A program made the translations under genes and the position numbers. The notes beneath the pieces are model-generated. The model searched no databases, was not told where the DNA came from, and was given only the letters and a program-made list of their open reading frames with translations. From contig JAQFVV010012402.1 in NCBI GenBank assembly GCA_028023455.1, forward strand, positions 13,324,483 through 13,388,482: a stretch of DNA of 64,000 nucleotides, read 5' to 3'. The DNA comes from Epiperipatus broadwayi. Its lineage: Eukaryota; Onychophora; Udeonychophora; Euonychophora; Peripatidae. Positions 34,260 through 45,550 of this stretch are shown piece by piece; position 1 is the first letter of the stretch; each line of letters starts with the position of its first letter.

Positions 34260-35390
34260 GATTGCCTTTCCAAAATGATCAGATTTAAGATATAGTTCTT
34301 CTTTATTAAATGAACACGTCTTTTTTTATGCCACATAGCATTTTTTAATGATTGATTGATTTAACATAATTCTTTTTCAAATAATTTTATAAATAAATGT
34401 CAGGTTTCTCTTTATGATGAATTATTTCATAATAAATAATTTGGTTTTTCTCTCATTTCTTAAAAACCAAACATAAATGTGATCCTTGTAAAACAATATT
34501 AGCAATAAGATATGACCTTACCTTTAAGATGATATCTTACTGAATCAGATAAGTATTAAATTTAGAATTAAAATTAAACATGAAAAATTCTTAACTTAAA
34601 AACAACTATAACACACCAAGATGACATTCACGATATCATGAATAGGAAAGGGATTTTGTTGCTATCCAAAATATCACACCAGTACGGTTTCTCTTCTAAT
34701 CTGCTAAAATCAAATCAAACAATCTTGTTATCTTAACTCAAAGATGAATGATCTTATAGCTTTACTATAAAAAAAAAAAAAAAAAAGAAATTGATTAAAG
34801 CGATCTTATACCAGTTGAATAAAAATGATTTTATCATTTTTAATTAAATAAAATAATCTTCTTTTTTGATGTTATCTTAACATCAGTAATATAATTTTAA
34901 ATAAAGTGACTTTTATATCATATTTCTTTATATTCTTGTACTCTCAATGTACGAAGTAAATACAATTGTGTGATAATATTAGATTTCTGAAAGATGCAGA
35001 TGATGATAAAAGATAAATAAGCATAAATTAATAATTTAAATAACATTTAATAGGCAAATATGAAGTTATTTTATAACTTTATAACTTACAAAGATATTAA
35101 AAATTTCCCAAAATAATATAAAGGAAAACTATGTTACAATTTAGAAATAATAGTAATGATATCCAATAAATAAATCTTACTATGGCTTTGATAAATTCTG
35201 CAAAGTTCTCACATTACAGAGTCCTAGACAAAAATATTCAATACATTAAGTAAAATATAACATACCAATCTTCATTTGGTGATAAATGCTGAAGAAGATT
35301 TATACAACTTTATGTAGCCACATATACAACTATAAATTTAATATCAAATATTTTATTGGGTTTAAAATGTCTGGATATGCAAGCTAGGCA
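34260..35390. other. Intronic AT-rich sequence, nothing recognised
   Basis: Apart from an A run at 34770-34785 and a possible short hairpin near 34860, no feature is supported. Confidence 0.4.
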
Positions 35391-35394
35391 CATC

Positions 35395-35545
35395 TACAAG
35401 ATTAAAACAGACAAATCTCTCTATACATATTGACACTCAGTGCAAGCCAGAATAAGCAATGGATGCCAGAAGGTTTGTGCCTGTTTTAATAACAGTTATA
35501 AGCAAGCATAGGAAATGGTGATCATGTGATGTTTATTCACATCTA
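35395..35545 (+). repeat. Family F3 repeat, internally deleted
   Basis: The left terminal part ('gcaagccagaataagcaatg', 'gatgccagaaggtttgtgc') passes straight into the opposite terminal part ('aacagttataagcaagcata', 'tgatcatgtgatgttta'). The loop with the hammerhead is missing. Confidence 0.6.
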
Positions 35546-35559
35546 TAAGATCTACACAT

Positions 35560-37280
35560 CAAAATCACTCCAATTAACCAAAAGTGTAACTGAAGGTACG
35601 GGTGTCATTCCATGGTACTTCCAAAATATAAAATACCAGGATAAAGTCATTGTTGTGCATTATGCATGGCTTTAAATAAAATGTATCACTAAAATATCCA
35701 CAATAAGGGATAGACAAGCAAAGGCAAAATAGGATGATGGTATGAACTGAAAGAAGTATTTATGTATGAAGGCAATAATGAACTAGGACTTTGTCTCTAG
35801 TCAGGAAATATGAAAATGAATCAGCAGAAGAAAGGAGTTTGCCTCTATGTAGTGTTATATGCTTAATATCACAGAAATATAACAAAACTCACTGGATAAT
35901 ACAATAAACTATAAGAGAGAGAAAACTACTATCTCTTAAAATGATAAACAAGTGAAGTATAAAAACAATAGAACTATAAATATAGCAAAATATAGCTAAA
36001 TATAAAATTGTGGCATAATAATTAAGAATAAAAATATACACCAGTTTCTGAACTCTTCTAGCATTTACACACATTCAAAATAACTTCAAGAAGGGACAAG
36101 TATAATACATTTTAAAATATTATTATACTAGCAATATGAAAATACCTATTAAAATCATACATAGAAATTATACAGAAATACATAGAAATAAAATGCATGG
36201 TATATAAAATAAAATAAATATTATAGTTAATATTTATATATATATATATTACTAATAAAATAAAGAATCCTTAATCTTAATATTAGTCAATAAAAGAATT
36301 CTTGAAATTCCCTACTTCATTACTAATTTTTAGATTTCTAATTAGCTTGTTAGATTCAGTGTATAGTGCGAGTTCTTAAATCATTGTTATCGCATGCACA
36401 GGTTTCGTTTTTGACTGTATGATGAGTAGAGAAATTTTTTCAAGCCTTTTGATATTATTCTTGCTTAGTATTATTGTAGTGAAGTTCTTCATATTAATGT
36501 TTTCAATTGTTATAGGTTTAACATTAATTTATTGTCTGATACTTTTTTAAACAGAAAACTTTTTACTTATGTCAGTCAGAGTCAAATTTGTTCATTGCAT
36601 CTTTGATTATAAAATTGAAAGGATACATGATAGTCATGGAGCCTAGAAGCAGAAATACAAGTAACATAAAAAAGTAAATGAATACACGACAATTGAAAAA
36701 TATGAGGTAAGCAAAGACTTGAAGCTACTAACACAAATAAAAATATAGCCATTTTGACTGGACTATTGTAGACTAGATAAATAGGGTGACAAATACTAAA
36801 AACAGCGTAATTCATAATAGCATGTAGAATAACAATACAATGAACATTGTATATTTCAAGTAGCATATTGGATAAGTGAAATTAGCATTTCTTTTAAGAG
36901 CATGGTTTATCATATATTAATGACTATAGTGAAGAGTAACTATTCTGAAATGGAGCATGGTATGGTAAGGAGCATTTAAATAAATATTTCTGGAGCCTAA
37001 ATAGAGCATAGTAATAAATTAAAATGAACTTTTTGAAGAGCAAACATAAATGAGAATTTGGAGCAAACATATTGAAAATATATTTCATTCTTTTTTTAAA
37101 CTAATGTGAACACAATAATAATCATTTTATAAAGTTAGCATTTGAATACATGTCAACGAATAAAATTAAGTTGTTGTTGTTGTTGTTTTTTTGCAAAAAC
37201 CAGCAATAATAAATGAATTTCATATCTTCTTTAAAATGAATATTTTATAAAATAATCAGACATACTGAATAAATTTAAGT
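35560..37280. other. Intronic AT-rich sequence, nothing recognised
   Basis: No coding signal with family resemblance. A (TTG)n tract lies at about 37171-37185. Confidence 0.4.
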
Positions 37281-37595
37281 CTTTTATTAGTAGTACATAT
37301 GTATTGGAAAAATATTTATCATTTACACAAACATTCATTCTGCCTTATCAGGCACTGAGAAGAAAGACCATGGTGTTTCTTGATCTTAAATTCAGAGGTA
37401 AAAAGCCAATAAACTCACCATGCTGGCTAATGTGTGTTGGTGAGCAGCCCATCCATGTTCGTATACTATATGAATAATCACATAGTAATAACAGCTGCAA
37501 CGACAAGAACGTATGGAGTGGACATTAGGAATTTGCCCTGCTCGGTTCCTTTAAGGCCTCCAAGAGGAATCAAAGGGTCTCCTTTTAGTTAATAG

Positions 37596-38636
37596 CAAAC
37601 TCCTTTTTATTTAAGTACTTACAACTGCAGATCACTTTCAAGTGAAGGAAGATTGCAAGAATTAGAAGAAGAACTGTCTTATATTAAATGGGACATTATT
37701 GGACTTTGTGAAGTTAGAAGAAAAGGAGAAGAAATAATTGATTTAAAAAGTGGACATATACTCTATTATAAAGGCACACATATTGGAAATACAAGTGGAG
37801 TAGGATTCATTATAAATAAAAAGTGGAAGAACAATATTGTGGAGATTGATGGTGTATCGAACAGAGTGGCAAGATTAGTTATACAACTTAATAGCAGATA
37901 CCAAATGCAGATAATTCAGGTTTATGCCCCAACAAGTTCTCATAGTGATGAAGTAGTAGAAGATTTTTATATGGATGTACAAAAGGCTTTTGATCAGAGT
38001 AAACAACATTTTAAAATTGTTATGGGAGACTTTAATGCTAGAATTGGTAGACAAATGAAAGATGAAATTGCTGTAGGTAATTTTGGTTATGGTAATAGAA
38101 ATGAGAGAGGACATACACTTGTGGAGTTTGCAGAAAAAGAAAAACTTTATATTATGAATTCATTTTTTGAGAAAAATGTTAAAAGGAAATGGACATGGAA
38201 GCATCCAAATGAAGGTACAGCAGAATTGGATTATATTTTGACTAACAGAAAATACATATTTCAAGATTGTAATGTTCTTAATAAATTTAACACAGGAAGT
38301 GATCATCGATTAGTAAGGTGTAAGTTACGTGTTAATGTAAAACTAGAGAGACAAAAATTATTAAGAAAAACAATATTTACAGTTGATATTTCTAATCTTC
38401 AGAAACATTCTAATGAATTTAAATTAGAACTTACAAATAGGTTTCAAGTGTTAGGAGATTTTGAACATGATTCAGATTTCAATGAAATTAATATGAAAAT
38501 AACTGATACACTTTTAAAAACTGCAACAAACATAGCTGGTAGACAAAAACAGCAATTGACTAATAAAATTTCTACTGCGACTAGAGAATTTATGAAGAAA
38601 AGAAGGAATATGAAAATATACAAAAATGATTATTAA
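37596..38636 (+). CDS. RTE endonuclease domain (N-terminal half of a split polyprotein)
   Basis: The reading frame is open from 37596 (a stop is at 37593-37595), with no ATG before the conserved 'NCRSLSSEGRLQELEEEL' at about 37623. The start was therefore lost or lies upstream in another frame. Numbering from codon 37653: catalytic Glu20 in 'GLCEVRR', 'YAPTS' at 91-95, 'MGDFNARIG' at 124-132 (catalytic Asp and Asn), 'ELDYIL' at 191-196 and 'SDHRLV' at 216-221. These are the hallmarks of the apurinic-type endonuclease that nicks target DNA during target-primed reverse transcription. Proteins of this type are often mislabelled craniofacial development protein 2. The frame ends at a stop at 38634-38636, where the RT frame takes over after a single frame shift. 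Confidence 0.88.
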   Translation, partial: QTPFYLSTYNCRSLSSEGRLQELEEELSYIKWDIIGLCEVRRKGEEIIDLKSGHILYYKGTHIGNTSGVGFIINKKWKNNIVEIDGVSNRVARLVIQLNSRYQMQIIQVYAPTSSHSDEVVEDFYMDVQKAFDQSKQHFKIVMGDFNARIGRQMKDEIAVGNFGYGNRNERGHTLVEFAEKEKLYIMNSFFEKNVKRKWTWKHPNEGTAELDYILTNRKYIFQDCNVLNKFNTGSDHRLVRCKLRVNVKLERQKLLRKTIFTVDISNLQKHSNEFKLELTNRFQVLGDFEHDSDFNEINMKITDTLLKTATNIAGRQKQQLTNKISTATREFMKKRRNMKIYKNDY

Positions 38637-38665
38637 AAAGAATTGAATATCTCGAATTTTGTAAA

Positions 38666-40423
38666 ATGGTACGGAAAACAGTTGAAAATGATATAAGAAA
38701 GTATAACTGTGAAATAGCAAGGAATGCTGTAGAAGAAAATAAAAGTCTCAAAAATGTTAAACAACATTTTGGTATTGGTAGGAAATTTATGTCTGCAATA
38801 AGAAAAAAAGATGGAATTATTACTAAAAAGAGAGATGACATCATGAAATTGGTAGAAGATTTTTATCAAGAATTATATAGTAATAAAGAACAAGTATCTC
38901 CTATATCTATTACATCTTCCGAATTGCCCAGAATTTTAAATGAAGAAGTGAGACATGCAATTAAGTGTATGAAGAAAGGAAAGACTCCAGGAAATGATGG
39001 AATTATAATTGATATATTAAAAGAAGCAGGTGAAGAAATAGAAACAATTTTAGCAAAGTTATATACCAAATGTCTAAATGATAAAGATGTACTGGAAGAT
39101 TGGAAGAATGCAGTAATAATATTAATATTTAAAAAAGGTGATAAAGAAGATATTAGAAATTATAGACCTATCAGCCTTTTATCAGTTTTATATAAAATTT
39201 TTACCAAGATAATTACAACTCGTCTACAGAGAACTTTGGATTTCCACCAACCAAGAGAACAAGCTGGATTTAAAAGTGGTTTTAGTACAATAGATCATAT
39301 CCAGGTATTGAGAGAAGTCATAGAAAGGACAAACGAATATGAGTTGTCATTATGTTTTGGATTTGTAGATTATGAAAAGGCATTCGATTCTATACACATT
39401 TCTTTAGTGATTAAAGCATTGGATCATCAAGGTATAGATCCAGGTTATTGTCATATTTTAAAGAATATTTATAAAAATGCAACAGCAACAATTAGATTAC
39501 ATAATGATACTGGAAAAATCAACATTGAGAAAGGTGTAAGACAAGGTGACTCCATATCTCCAAAACTCTTTACAGCAGTGCTGCAAGAAGTATTTTGTGG
39601 ATTAAAATGGGAAACTAAAGGAGTGAAAGTAAATGGAGAGTATTTAAATCATTTAGATTTCGCAGATGATGTAGTTGTTTTTGCAAATAATGCTTCAGAG
39701 CTGCAGGAAATGTTGCAGGAGTTAGCAGATGAAAGTAGAAAAGTAGGACTAAAGATAAATGTTAAAAAGACTAAAGTAATGTTTAATCGATTTGCTCAAA
39801 ATATGAAAATAAAGATTGATTATGAAGAATTAGAAAAAGTTAACAGTTACAAATACCTTGGTCAGATTATTAATTCAGATGGAAACATAATAGAGGAAAT
39901 TAATCATAGAATTAAACTTGGTTGGAGTGCTTTTGGTAGAAATAACTTGATACTAAAAGGAAATATGCCTATGTGTTTGAAAAAGATGATTTTTAACAAA
40001 TGTGTTTTACCAGTTCTTACTTATGGATCTGAGACTTGGACACTTAATAGAAGAGCAATACAGAGACTTCAGACCACTCAAAGAAGTATGGAGAGATGTA
40101 TGTTGGGAGTAACAAGAAGAGATCGTAAACGCAATGTATGGGTAAGACAACAAACAGGTGTTACTGACCTTATTGAAAAAATTAAAAGATTGAAATGGAG
40201 TTGGGCTGGACATATTGCTAGAAGAGATGATAATAGATGGACAATTGAAATTTTAAACTGGATTCCAAGAGATTGTAAAAGACCCAGAAAGAGACCACTT
40301 GTGAGATGGATGGATGAAATAAGAAAATGTGCAGGGGTGTTGTGGAGAAGAGAAGCTAAAGATCGGAGAAGATGGATTAAACTTGGAGAGACCTTCATCC
40401 TGCAGTGGATTGATAATGGTTGA
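38666..40423 (+). CDS. RTE reverse transcriptase domain (C-terminal half)
   Basis: 585 codons from the first ATG in this frame. The frame is open from 38630, so the ATG is not the ancestral start. Motifs in order: 'NYRPIS' 165-170, 'QAGF' 199-202, 'FVDYEKAFD' 233-241 (motif A), 'GVRQGDSISP' 290-299 (motif B), 'FADD' 332-335 (motif C, both catalytic Asp present), 'INVKKTKVM' near 368 (motif D) and 'YKYLGQ' near 396. After the thumb comes the typical RTE C-terminal part ('LTYGSETWTL', 'WAGHIARR', 'RPLVRWMDEI'). The stop TGA lies in the first units of the GAT tail. The domain looks catalytically intact, but the endonuclease is in another frame. Confidence 0.9.
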   Translation: MVRKTVENDIRKYNCEIARNAVEENKSLKNVKQHFGIGRKFMSAIRKKDGIITKKRDDIMKLVEDFYQELYSNKEQVSPISITSSELPRILNEEVRHAIKCMKKGKTPGNDGIIIDILKEAGEEIETILAKLYTKCLNDKDVLEDWKNAVIILIFKKGDKEDIRNYRPISLLSVLYKIFTKIITTRLQRTLDFHQPREQAGFKSGFSTIDHIQVLREVIERTNEYELSLCFGFVDYEKAFDSIHISLVIKALDHQGIDPGYCHILKNIYKNATATIRLHNDTGKINIEKGVRQGDSISPKLFTAVLQEVFCGLKWETKGVKVNGEYLNHLDFADDVVVFANNASELQEMLQELADESRKVGLKINVKKTKVMFNRFAQNMKIKIDYEELEKVNSYKYLGQIINSDGNIIEEINHRIKLGWSAFGRNNLILKGNMPMCLKKMIFNKCVLPVLTYGSETWTLNRRAIQRLQTTQRSMERCMLGVTRRDRKRNVWVRQQTGVTDLIEKIKRLKWSWAGHIARRDDNRWTIEILNWIPRDCKRPRKRPLVRWMDEIRKCAGVLWRREAKDRRRWIKLGETFILQWIDNG

Positions 40424-40449
40424 TGATGATGATGATGATTAGTAGTACA

Positions 40450-41640
40450 CTGATTAATATGCATAAAGTCAAAGTTAGGTTTTTATTTTCCTTTTAGACA
40501 TAATTTTATTTTAAATAAACAGATATATTCTGATATAAAATCGAACAAATGCTCAAATAAAGTTTTTTTTTTATTATTAAATTATTTCATAGCCAATAAA
40601 TATAATAATCTTAAATTATAGCATTTATTCATATTGAGATATAAGTTTCATTCTTTTAGAGTAACTTTAATACTAATATTTTGAAAATAAGTATCCACAA
40701 AGTATCTAAATAAATAATTTCTTAATGATTATTAATAATTGTTCATTCACTAATAATTAGCATCTCTAAATTCTTTCATGATTTGAAGCGTCCTTCAATT
40801 TTGGTTAAATAGTTCAAATTCCATATAAAATGAAATTGTACCAAAAGAGAACACTCTTAAAAAATGATAAAATGTTCAGTATTATTTAAATTGAATTGTT
40901 TCATAAAGTTCTTTTAGGAAAAGTAGTTAAAAAATTTTTAATATTAATGTCAAATAACTTAAAAGTTCTAGCACATAATATAGACATTATCCTTTTTAAA
41001 ATGAAGTTTGAATAGAATAAATAAATTGAAATTAACAGTGTTCTTACAATGCAGAAATAATACCTTCGATTAACTCTCATTGTTGCAATAATTTTCCAAG
41101 ACAACAGTTTACTTCATGAAATATATGCTGTAGAAGTTCCCATAATGCAATTTTGTAAAAGTTTAAAGTGTTGAAAAGTTGTTAGTTATAAAAGATACCT
41201 GAATAGATATTTACTGCTTAACAATGCGAAATTTACTTAACTAACAAAAAAAAATTTTTAAAAATTAAACTTGAAAGCACTGTAGACAGGCATGTGAAAA
41301 CAAGTGTGTGTCAGTAGGTATATGTGTTGGTTTAACAAAATCAAACTTTTATAGAGTAAGTCATGTGATGGTCATGGATTGATATGATTGTCAACTGAAA
41401 TGTCCATCCCAGATAATTCAATTACTGAAAGTTCAAAATTTTCTGGTCGTTGCTGGAAAATTCTAAATATAACTTTGACTAATTATAATTTAGTCTAGAC
41501 AGGAAATTAAAACAATAATTAATTGAGGATTACATCATCTTTTAAATAATTATTTAACATGGTATTTAGTAAACTGAAATCTATTGCAGTGAAAAAAATA
41601 CATTCTTTAAATACATTAAAGATTTACATGGTTTAATAAA
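40450..41640. other. Intronic AT-rich sequence, nothing recognised
   Basis: No gene or repeat family seen between the RTE and the next hairpin element. Confidence 0.4.
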
Positions 41641-42314
41641 TACTTTAAACAGGCTTTAATCTGTATTCAATGCACTTTAAAATTCGTAATAAGCATATTT
41701 TGCCGATAGAGGGAACCTTCCAAACCACATAGCGACTTTTATAAAGATAAGAGCGGCCATCTTATCTTTAACTTAGCTAAATGTCCACTTATATAGGTGA
41801 ATCTGAAGCATCTTGATTTGGAAGCATGAAGTAGTTGTTTTCTCCACTGTTTAAGTTCACTATTTCATTTGCAAATTAACTTACGCAAAATCTTGCGATT
41901 TACAGTGAGTTAATATTACGATCTTAATGTTGGAAATTCTATAATCTATTGATGAGTAGTAATTAATTTATTGAGCATACAGAATTACTACTCTTCAATA
42001 GTTTATAGAATTTACAACATTAAGATTGTAATATTAACTTGCTGTAAATCGCAAGATTTCGCGTAAGTTAATTTGCAAAGGAAATAGTGAACTTAAACAG
42101 TGGAGAAAACAATTACTTCATGCTTTCAAATCATGATGCATCAGATTTGCCTATATAAGTGGACAGTTAGATTAAAGATAAGATGGCCATTCTTATCTTT
42201 ATATAAGTCACTATCTTGTGTTGTGGTTTAGAAGGTTCCCTTTATCAGCAATATATGTTTGATTATTATGAATTTTAAAGCACATTGAATACAGGCTAAA
42301 GTCTGTTTAAAGTA
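41641..42314. mobile_element. Long hairpin (foldback) element with about 310-bp arms
   Basis: Two inverted arms (41641-41950 and about 42000-42314) with a loop of some 40-50 bp. They share blocks such as 'gcgatttacagtgagttaat', 'ggagaaaaca', 'tataagtgga', 'agataagatggcc' and 'gaaggttcccttt'. Divergence between arms is roughly one change in ten by eye. No coding content is seen. The outermost shared bases are 'tactttaaacaggctttaat' and complement. A target duplication was not clear. Confidence 0.75.
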
Positions 42315-43330
42315 TTTACATATGCTTTCTGTGTACTCAATAAATTAATTACTATTGCTTAATAAAATAAAAATTGTTATATTAATAAAATAATGAGAAT
42401 ATTTATTCAAATATTCTTTTATAAGATTTCAGAACATGACTTTATTATTGTATTTTTAAAAAAAATAGATACATTTTAACTTTGCACACTCATATATACT
42501 ATTATTAAATTGTTTAGGCAGGAATAATAATTTAGATACATGACCTAACTATTGGTTTAAAATAGCAAACTTTCTAATTAGCTAAACTTCAGGATTTTCT
42601 AAGTAAAACTAGATTCCAATGGTATTAAATTAGCATTTATCACTACACTTTAATTAAACTGTAAAATAGATTACTTATACTACTAAAATTAAATAATATG
42701 CTTTATTTGAAAGTAGCCTAAATATTTATGATTTTCTCTAAAATTTTTAAAGGTCTTTTATATCATTCTAACTTTACTATTCTAAAAGGTTAAATTAATT
42801 TATGCCTTAAATCAATAATAACTATTTAGTTAATTACTTATAATTATACAAGAATCAATTTATTGAGTTTAAATATTATAAAATTACACTTACAAAACTG
42901 TTTTCCAAGTTATTACTACCTTATAATATCCATCATGGAGTGATTAATGAATTTACAAAAGCACTTTATTCACTATTTAATAATAAATGTAGTCTCTAGA
43001 AAATAAACTATTTAAATTTTTTTTAAAAAAATAATGTCCTATCATAAGACTTGACATTCAGTAATGCAAAAACTGAAGATCACAATATATATATATATAA
43101 TCAGTTGTGAAAATCTCAGTTAACATGTTTGATAAACAAAACAAATGAATTCTTACAATTTCCAATTTTTTTTCCTTTTATGTAGCAATATTTTTTATAA
43201 AATATAAAATAATCAAAATGTTAGAACAAACGTATCTATTAATTTTTAATAAGTAATGTAACATAAATTAATGTCTAGTCTACTTAAAATGAAATATAGC
43301 ATATTAATGAACAAACATGCATGTTGAATA
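42315..43330. other. Intronic AT-rich sequence, nothing recognised
   Basis: No coding, RNA or shared repeat feature supported. Confidence 0.4.
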
Positions 43331-43344
43331 TATATATATATATT

Positions 43345-43680
43345 TAAATTTTATTCTTATCTTGATGTATATTTCACCTTAGCTCTATCATATCATAGCC
43401 AATCATCAGCCCAATTCTTAATTAATAATATGTGTGGAGTGATGTAGAGGTATCCACTCCTGAGTTTCCTTGCCCATGTTGACAGTTTTAATAACTTTCA
43501 CAACACCACTCTTATGCAATGCAAGGACTAGATTTTATTGCATTTTAATACTCTGTAAAGGAGTATACCACCATTTGCACTGTAATACATTTTCAAATTT
43601 TATTCTTAGCACATCTTTCACCTTAGTTTAATCACATCACAGCCCATCATTTGCTCTCATTCTGGATGCATTTTTGAAAC
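43345..43680. repeat. Diverged direct repeat pair
   Basis: About 75 bp near 43345-43420 (ttttattcttatcttgatgt ... tatcatagccaatcatcagc) recurs in direct orientation at 43594-43670 (ttttattcttagcacatctt ... atcacagcccatcatttgc). The intervening 170 bp are unrelated. Function unknown. Confidence 0.5.
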
Positions 43681-43827
43681 ATCTAATTCATTTTTTTCAA
43701 GTGAATATGTCATACATAACTCATATTGTAATTTTAACTTCATATATACTTTTTTAAATTCTTACTAATTTCAATAACATATAAATATTTTTTACTAATT
43801 TAAACTTCATATATATATATATAGCAT

Positions 43828-44115
43828 GAATAGCTCTTAACAAGCTTTTTGAATGTCCCTATCACCAGACTGTTTTCTAGCTGCTGGTTGTCATCAGTGA
43901 GGTGCTAGGATATTCAGATATTAGATTTAACTAGTTCAAGCCCAACATTTATCTAATAGTTAACTATTAAGTAAAAAATCTGAAATTTTCAGACATCTAT
44001 ATGTCTTCAAATCCAGCTATCTAATTTAAATAGCCGGCTATTTAGCTTAAACAGCCAACAGCTAGAAAATGGTCTGGGGATAGAGTTATTCAGAAAAGCT
44101 TGTTAAGAGCTATTC
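43828..44115. repeat. Family F4 foldback repeat with hammerhead-like relic
   Basis: Short inverted arms (gaatagctcttaacaagctt at 43828 and its complement at about 44090-44115) enclose two more inverted blocks. On the minus strand at about 43856-43910 is a hammerhead-like segment: CTGATGA (43891-43897), then 'gctagaaaacagtctggtg', with stem I only partly paired and stem II weak. A second, partial version lies on the + strand near 44048 (cagctagaaaatggtctggg). Homologous to the 56.6-57.7 kb block. Confidence 0.55.
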
Positions 44116-44119
44116 ACAC

Positions 44120-44560
44120 TCATTATATAATATTTGTAGTACAAGCTTATTAAATTAAATCGTGTGATGTATGACTTGATTTTCGTGCATATCTATATAA
44201 ATATATTAAATCTTCCAACTAAAGAAGTAATAAATGCATTTTCCAAAAATTTTGTCATTCTACTTTTTATTTTTTTTATTTAATTGTTTTAAAATGTCAG
44301 TTTGTTTTTTAATCCAGTATATTTATCACTACTGTTCCAAAGATAAATAGAAACAAAAGATATCAAACAAGCTGATGCAATATATACATATATTGTTGTG
44401 TTTTTATCATAGGAACCAATATAAAATTTCTTCACCAATGCTGAAAGCCATATAATACTATAATTGTATTATTTTCTTTTCCAGTTAATGCATTAATACA
44501 CATTTGATTAACCCCAGATTAATAGTAAGATGATTATTTTTTAAAGTTTCATCTTTGCTA
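44120..44560. other. Intronic AT-rich sequence, nothing recognised
   Basis: No feature supported. 'aaatcgtgtgatgtatgac' near 44158 faintly matches the terminal parts of the F3 and F4 repeats. Confidence 0.4.
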
Positions 44561-44579
44561 ACTAATGATGGATGTTAAA

Positions 44580-44924
44580 CCACTAAACATCACATGATCA
44601 CTATCTCATACTAGCACAATAATTGTTATTAAACAATTCAAAACAAAACAACACTCTCCATATAGTAGTGCCATCTTGTGCTAACTAGAGCAATCAATGG
44701 ATGCCAGAAGGCTTGTGCATAAAATCCCTATCTAGTGCCTACTCAGATCCAAGACTCCTCACTGATGAAAGCCACAAGCCAGAAACTAGTCTGGGGATAT
44801 TGGATGAGTAGGCACTAGATAGGGATTTTATGCACAAGCCTTCTGGCATCCATTGATTGCTCTAGTTAGCACAAGATGGCACTACTATATGGAGAGTGTT
44901 GTTTTGTTTTGAATTGTTTAATAA
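44580..44924. repeat. Family F3 repeat: perfect 119-bp hairpin
   Basis: Left arm 44626-44744 and right arm 44806-44924 are complementary over all 119 positions by base-by-base reading. The 61-nt loop between them is exactly the hammerhead motif. The left side also keeps the F3 terminal 'aaacatcacatgatcact' at 44584, but the matching right terminal part is missing. Arm sequence is shared with the copies at 4.2, 5.4, 24.5, 32.0, 35.4 and 61.5 kb. Perfect arms imply recent formation or gene conversion. Confidence 0.9.
44745..44805 (+). ncRNA. Hammerhead ribozyme motif in hairpin loop (F3 repeat)
   Basis: CTGATGA is at 44762-44768. Stem II (AGC/GC-side) is short and in this copy weakened by one change. 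GAAA is at 44782-44785. Stem III is the palindrome ACTAGT (two pairs with loop TA), and C at 44791 makes the classic GTC cleavage triplet. Stem I is TCCTCA/TGGGGA (six pairs including one U-G), then an internal loop of five against four bases, then ATCC/GGAT. Stem I runs straight into the 119-bp hairpin. The first stem II position is A opposite A instead of G-C, which would lower activity. In other copies (gctaga) the A-U pair of stem II is intact. Confidence 0.65.
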
Positions 44925-45550
44925 TGATGGATGTCTAGTTCTGTTGGTTTGCTGAAAAATAAATCCAAAATCTTTTGATATAAAAACATTTCCAACATCT
45001 TGTCATACATTTCAGGCATGTTTTACTGATTGTACCATGAGATCCATTTTTCCTAATAAATTGTCTATTAAAAAATTGTCATTATTATATGAATATTTTA
45101 ACTGAAATTATAGTATATTCATAATTCTTAATTTAGCCTGAATACTCTATGGATAATTACTAAGTTGTAATTCGTTTTAACTTTTCACTGAAATAAATGT
45201 AATACTTAGAATATAGGGAATATATTTATTTTTGTGTGTGTGTGCTCAGAAGAATGAAGGTAACAAATCTAAGAGATTTTTAACAAGATCCACAGAATGA
45301 TTACTGGTTCTTATCTTATTTTTTTTTAAAATCTGCCCTATATGGATTTAGAAAATTTCTCATGAGTAGGGCAGCCTTTGAATTGCAAACTATTTAAATT
45401 AGTAGCAGTTTAGTAATTTCTCACAGGCAATGCATTTAATATTTTACTTTAAATCTTAACTGTTTGTAAATTGTTTTGTTTTTTTAATGATTTTTACTAC
45501 ATTGTACAGGCTTAAACCTGCATTTTTATATGATTTTTATAATTTTATTT

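Larger units (their letters stand above)
37298..40437 (+). mobile_element. Nearly full-length RTE-clade LINE
   Basis: A 3,140-bp non-LTR retrotransposon flanked by a perfect 12-bp target duplication, attagtagtaca, at 37286-37297 and 40438-40449. It encodes an apurinic-type endonuclease and reverse transcriptase and ends in a (GAT)n tail at about 40421-40437. A tandem 3' tail in place of poly-A and a total length near 3.2 kb are RTE hallmarks. The 5' UTR of about 300 bp is GC-richer than its surroundings. The coding region is broken only by one frame change near 38630 and appears to lack an ATG at its start, so the insertion is young compared with other elements here. Confidence 0.92.
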
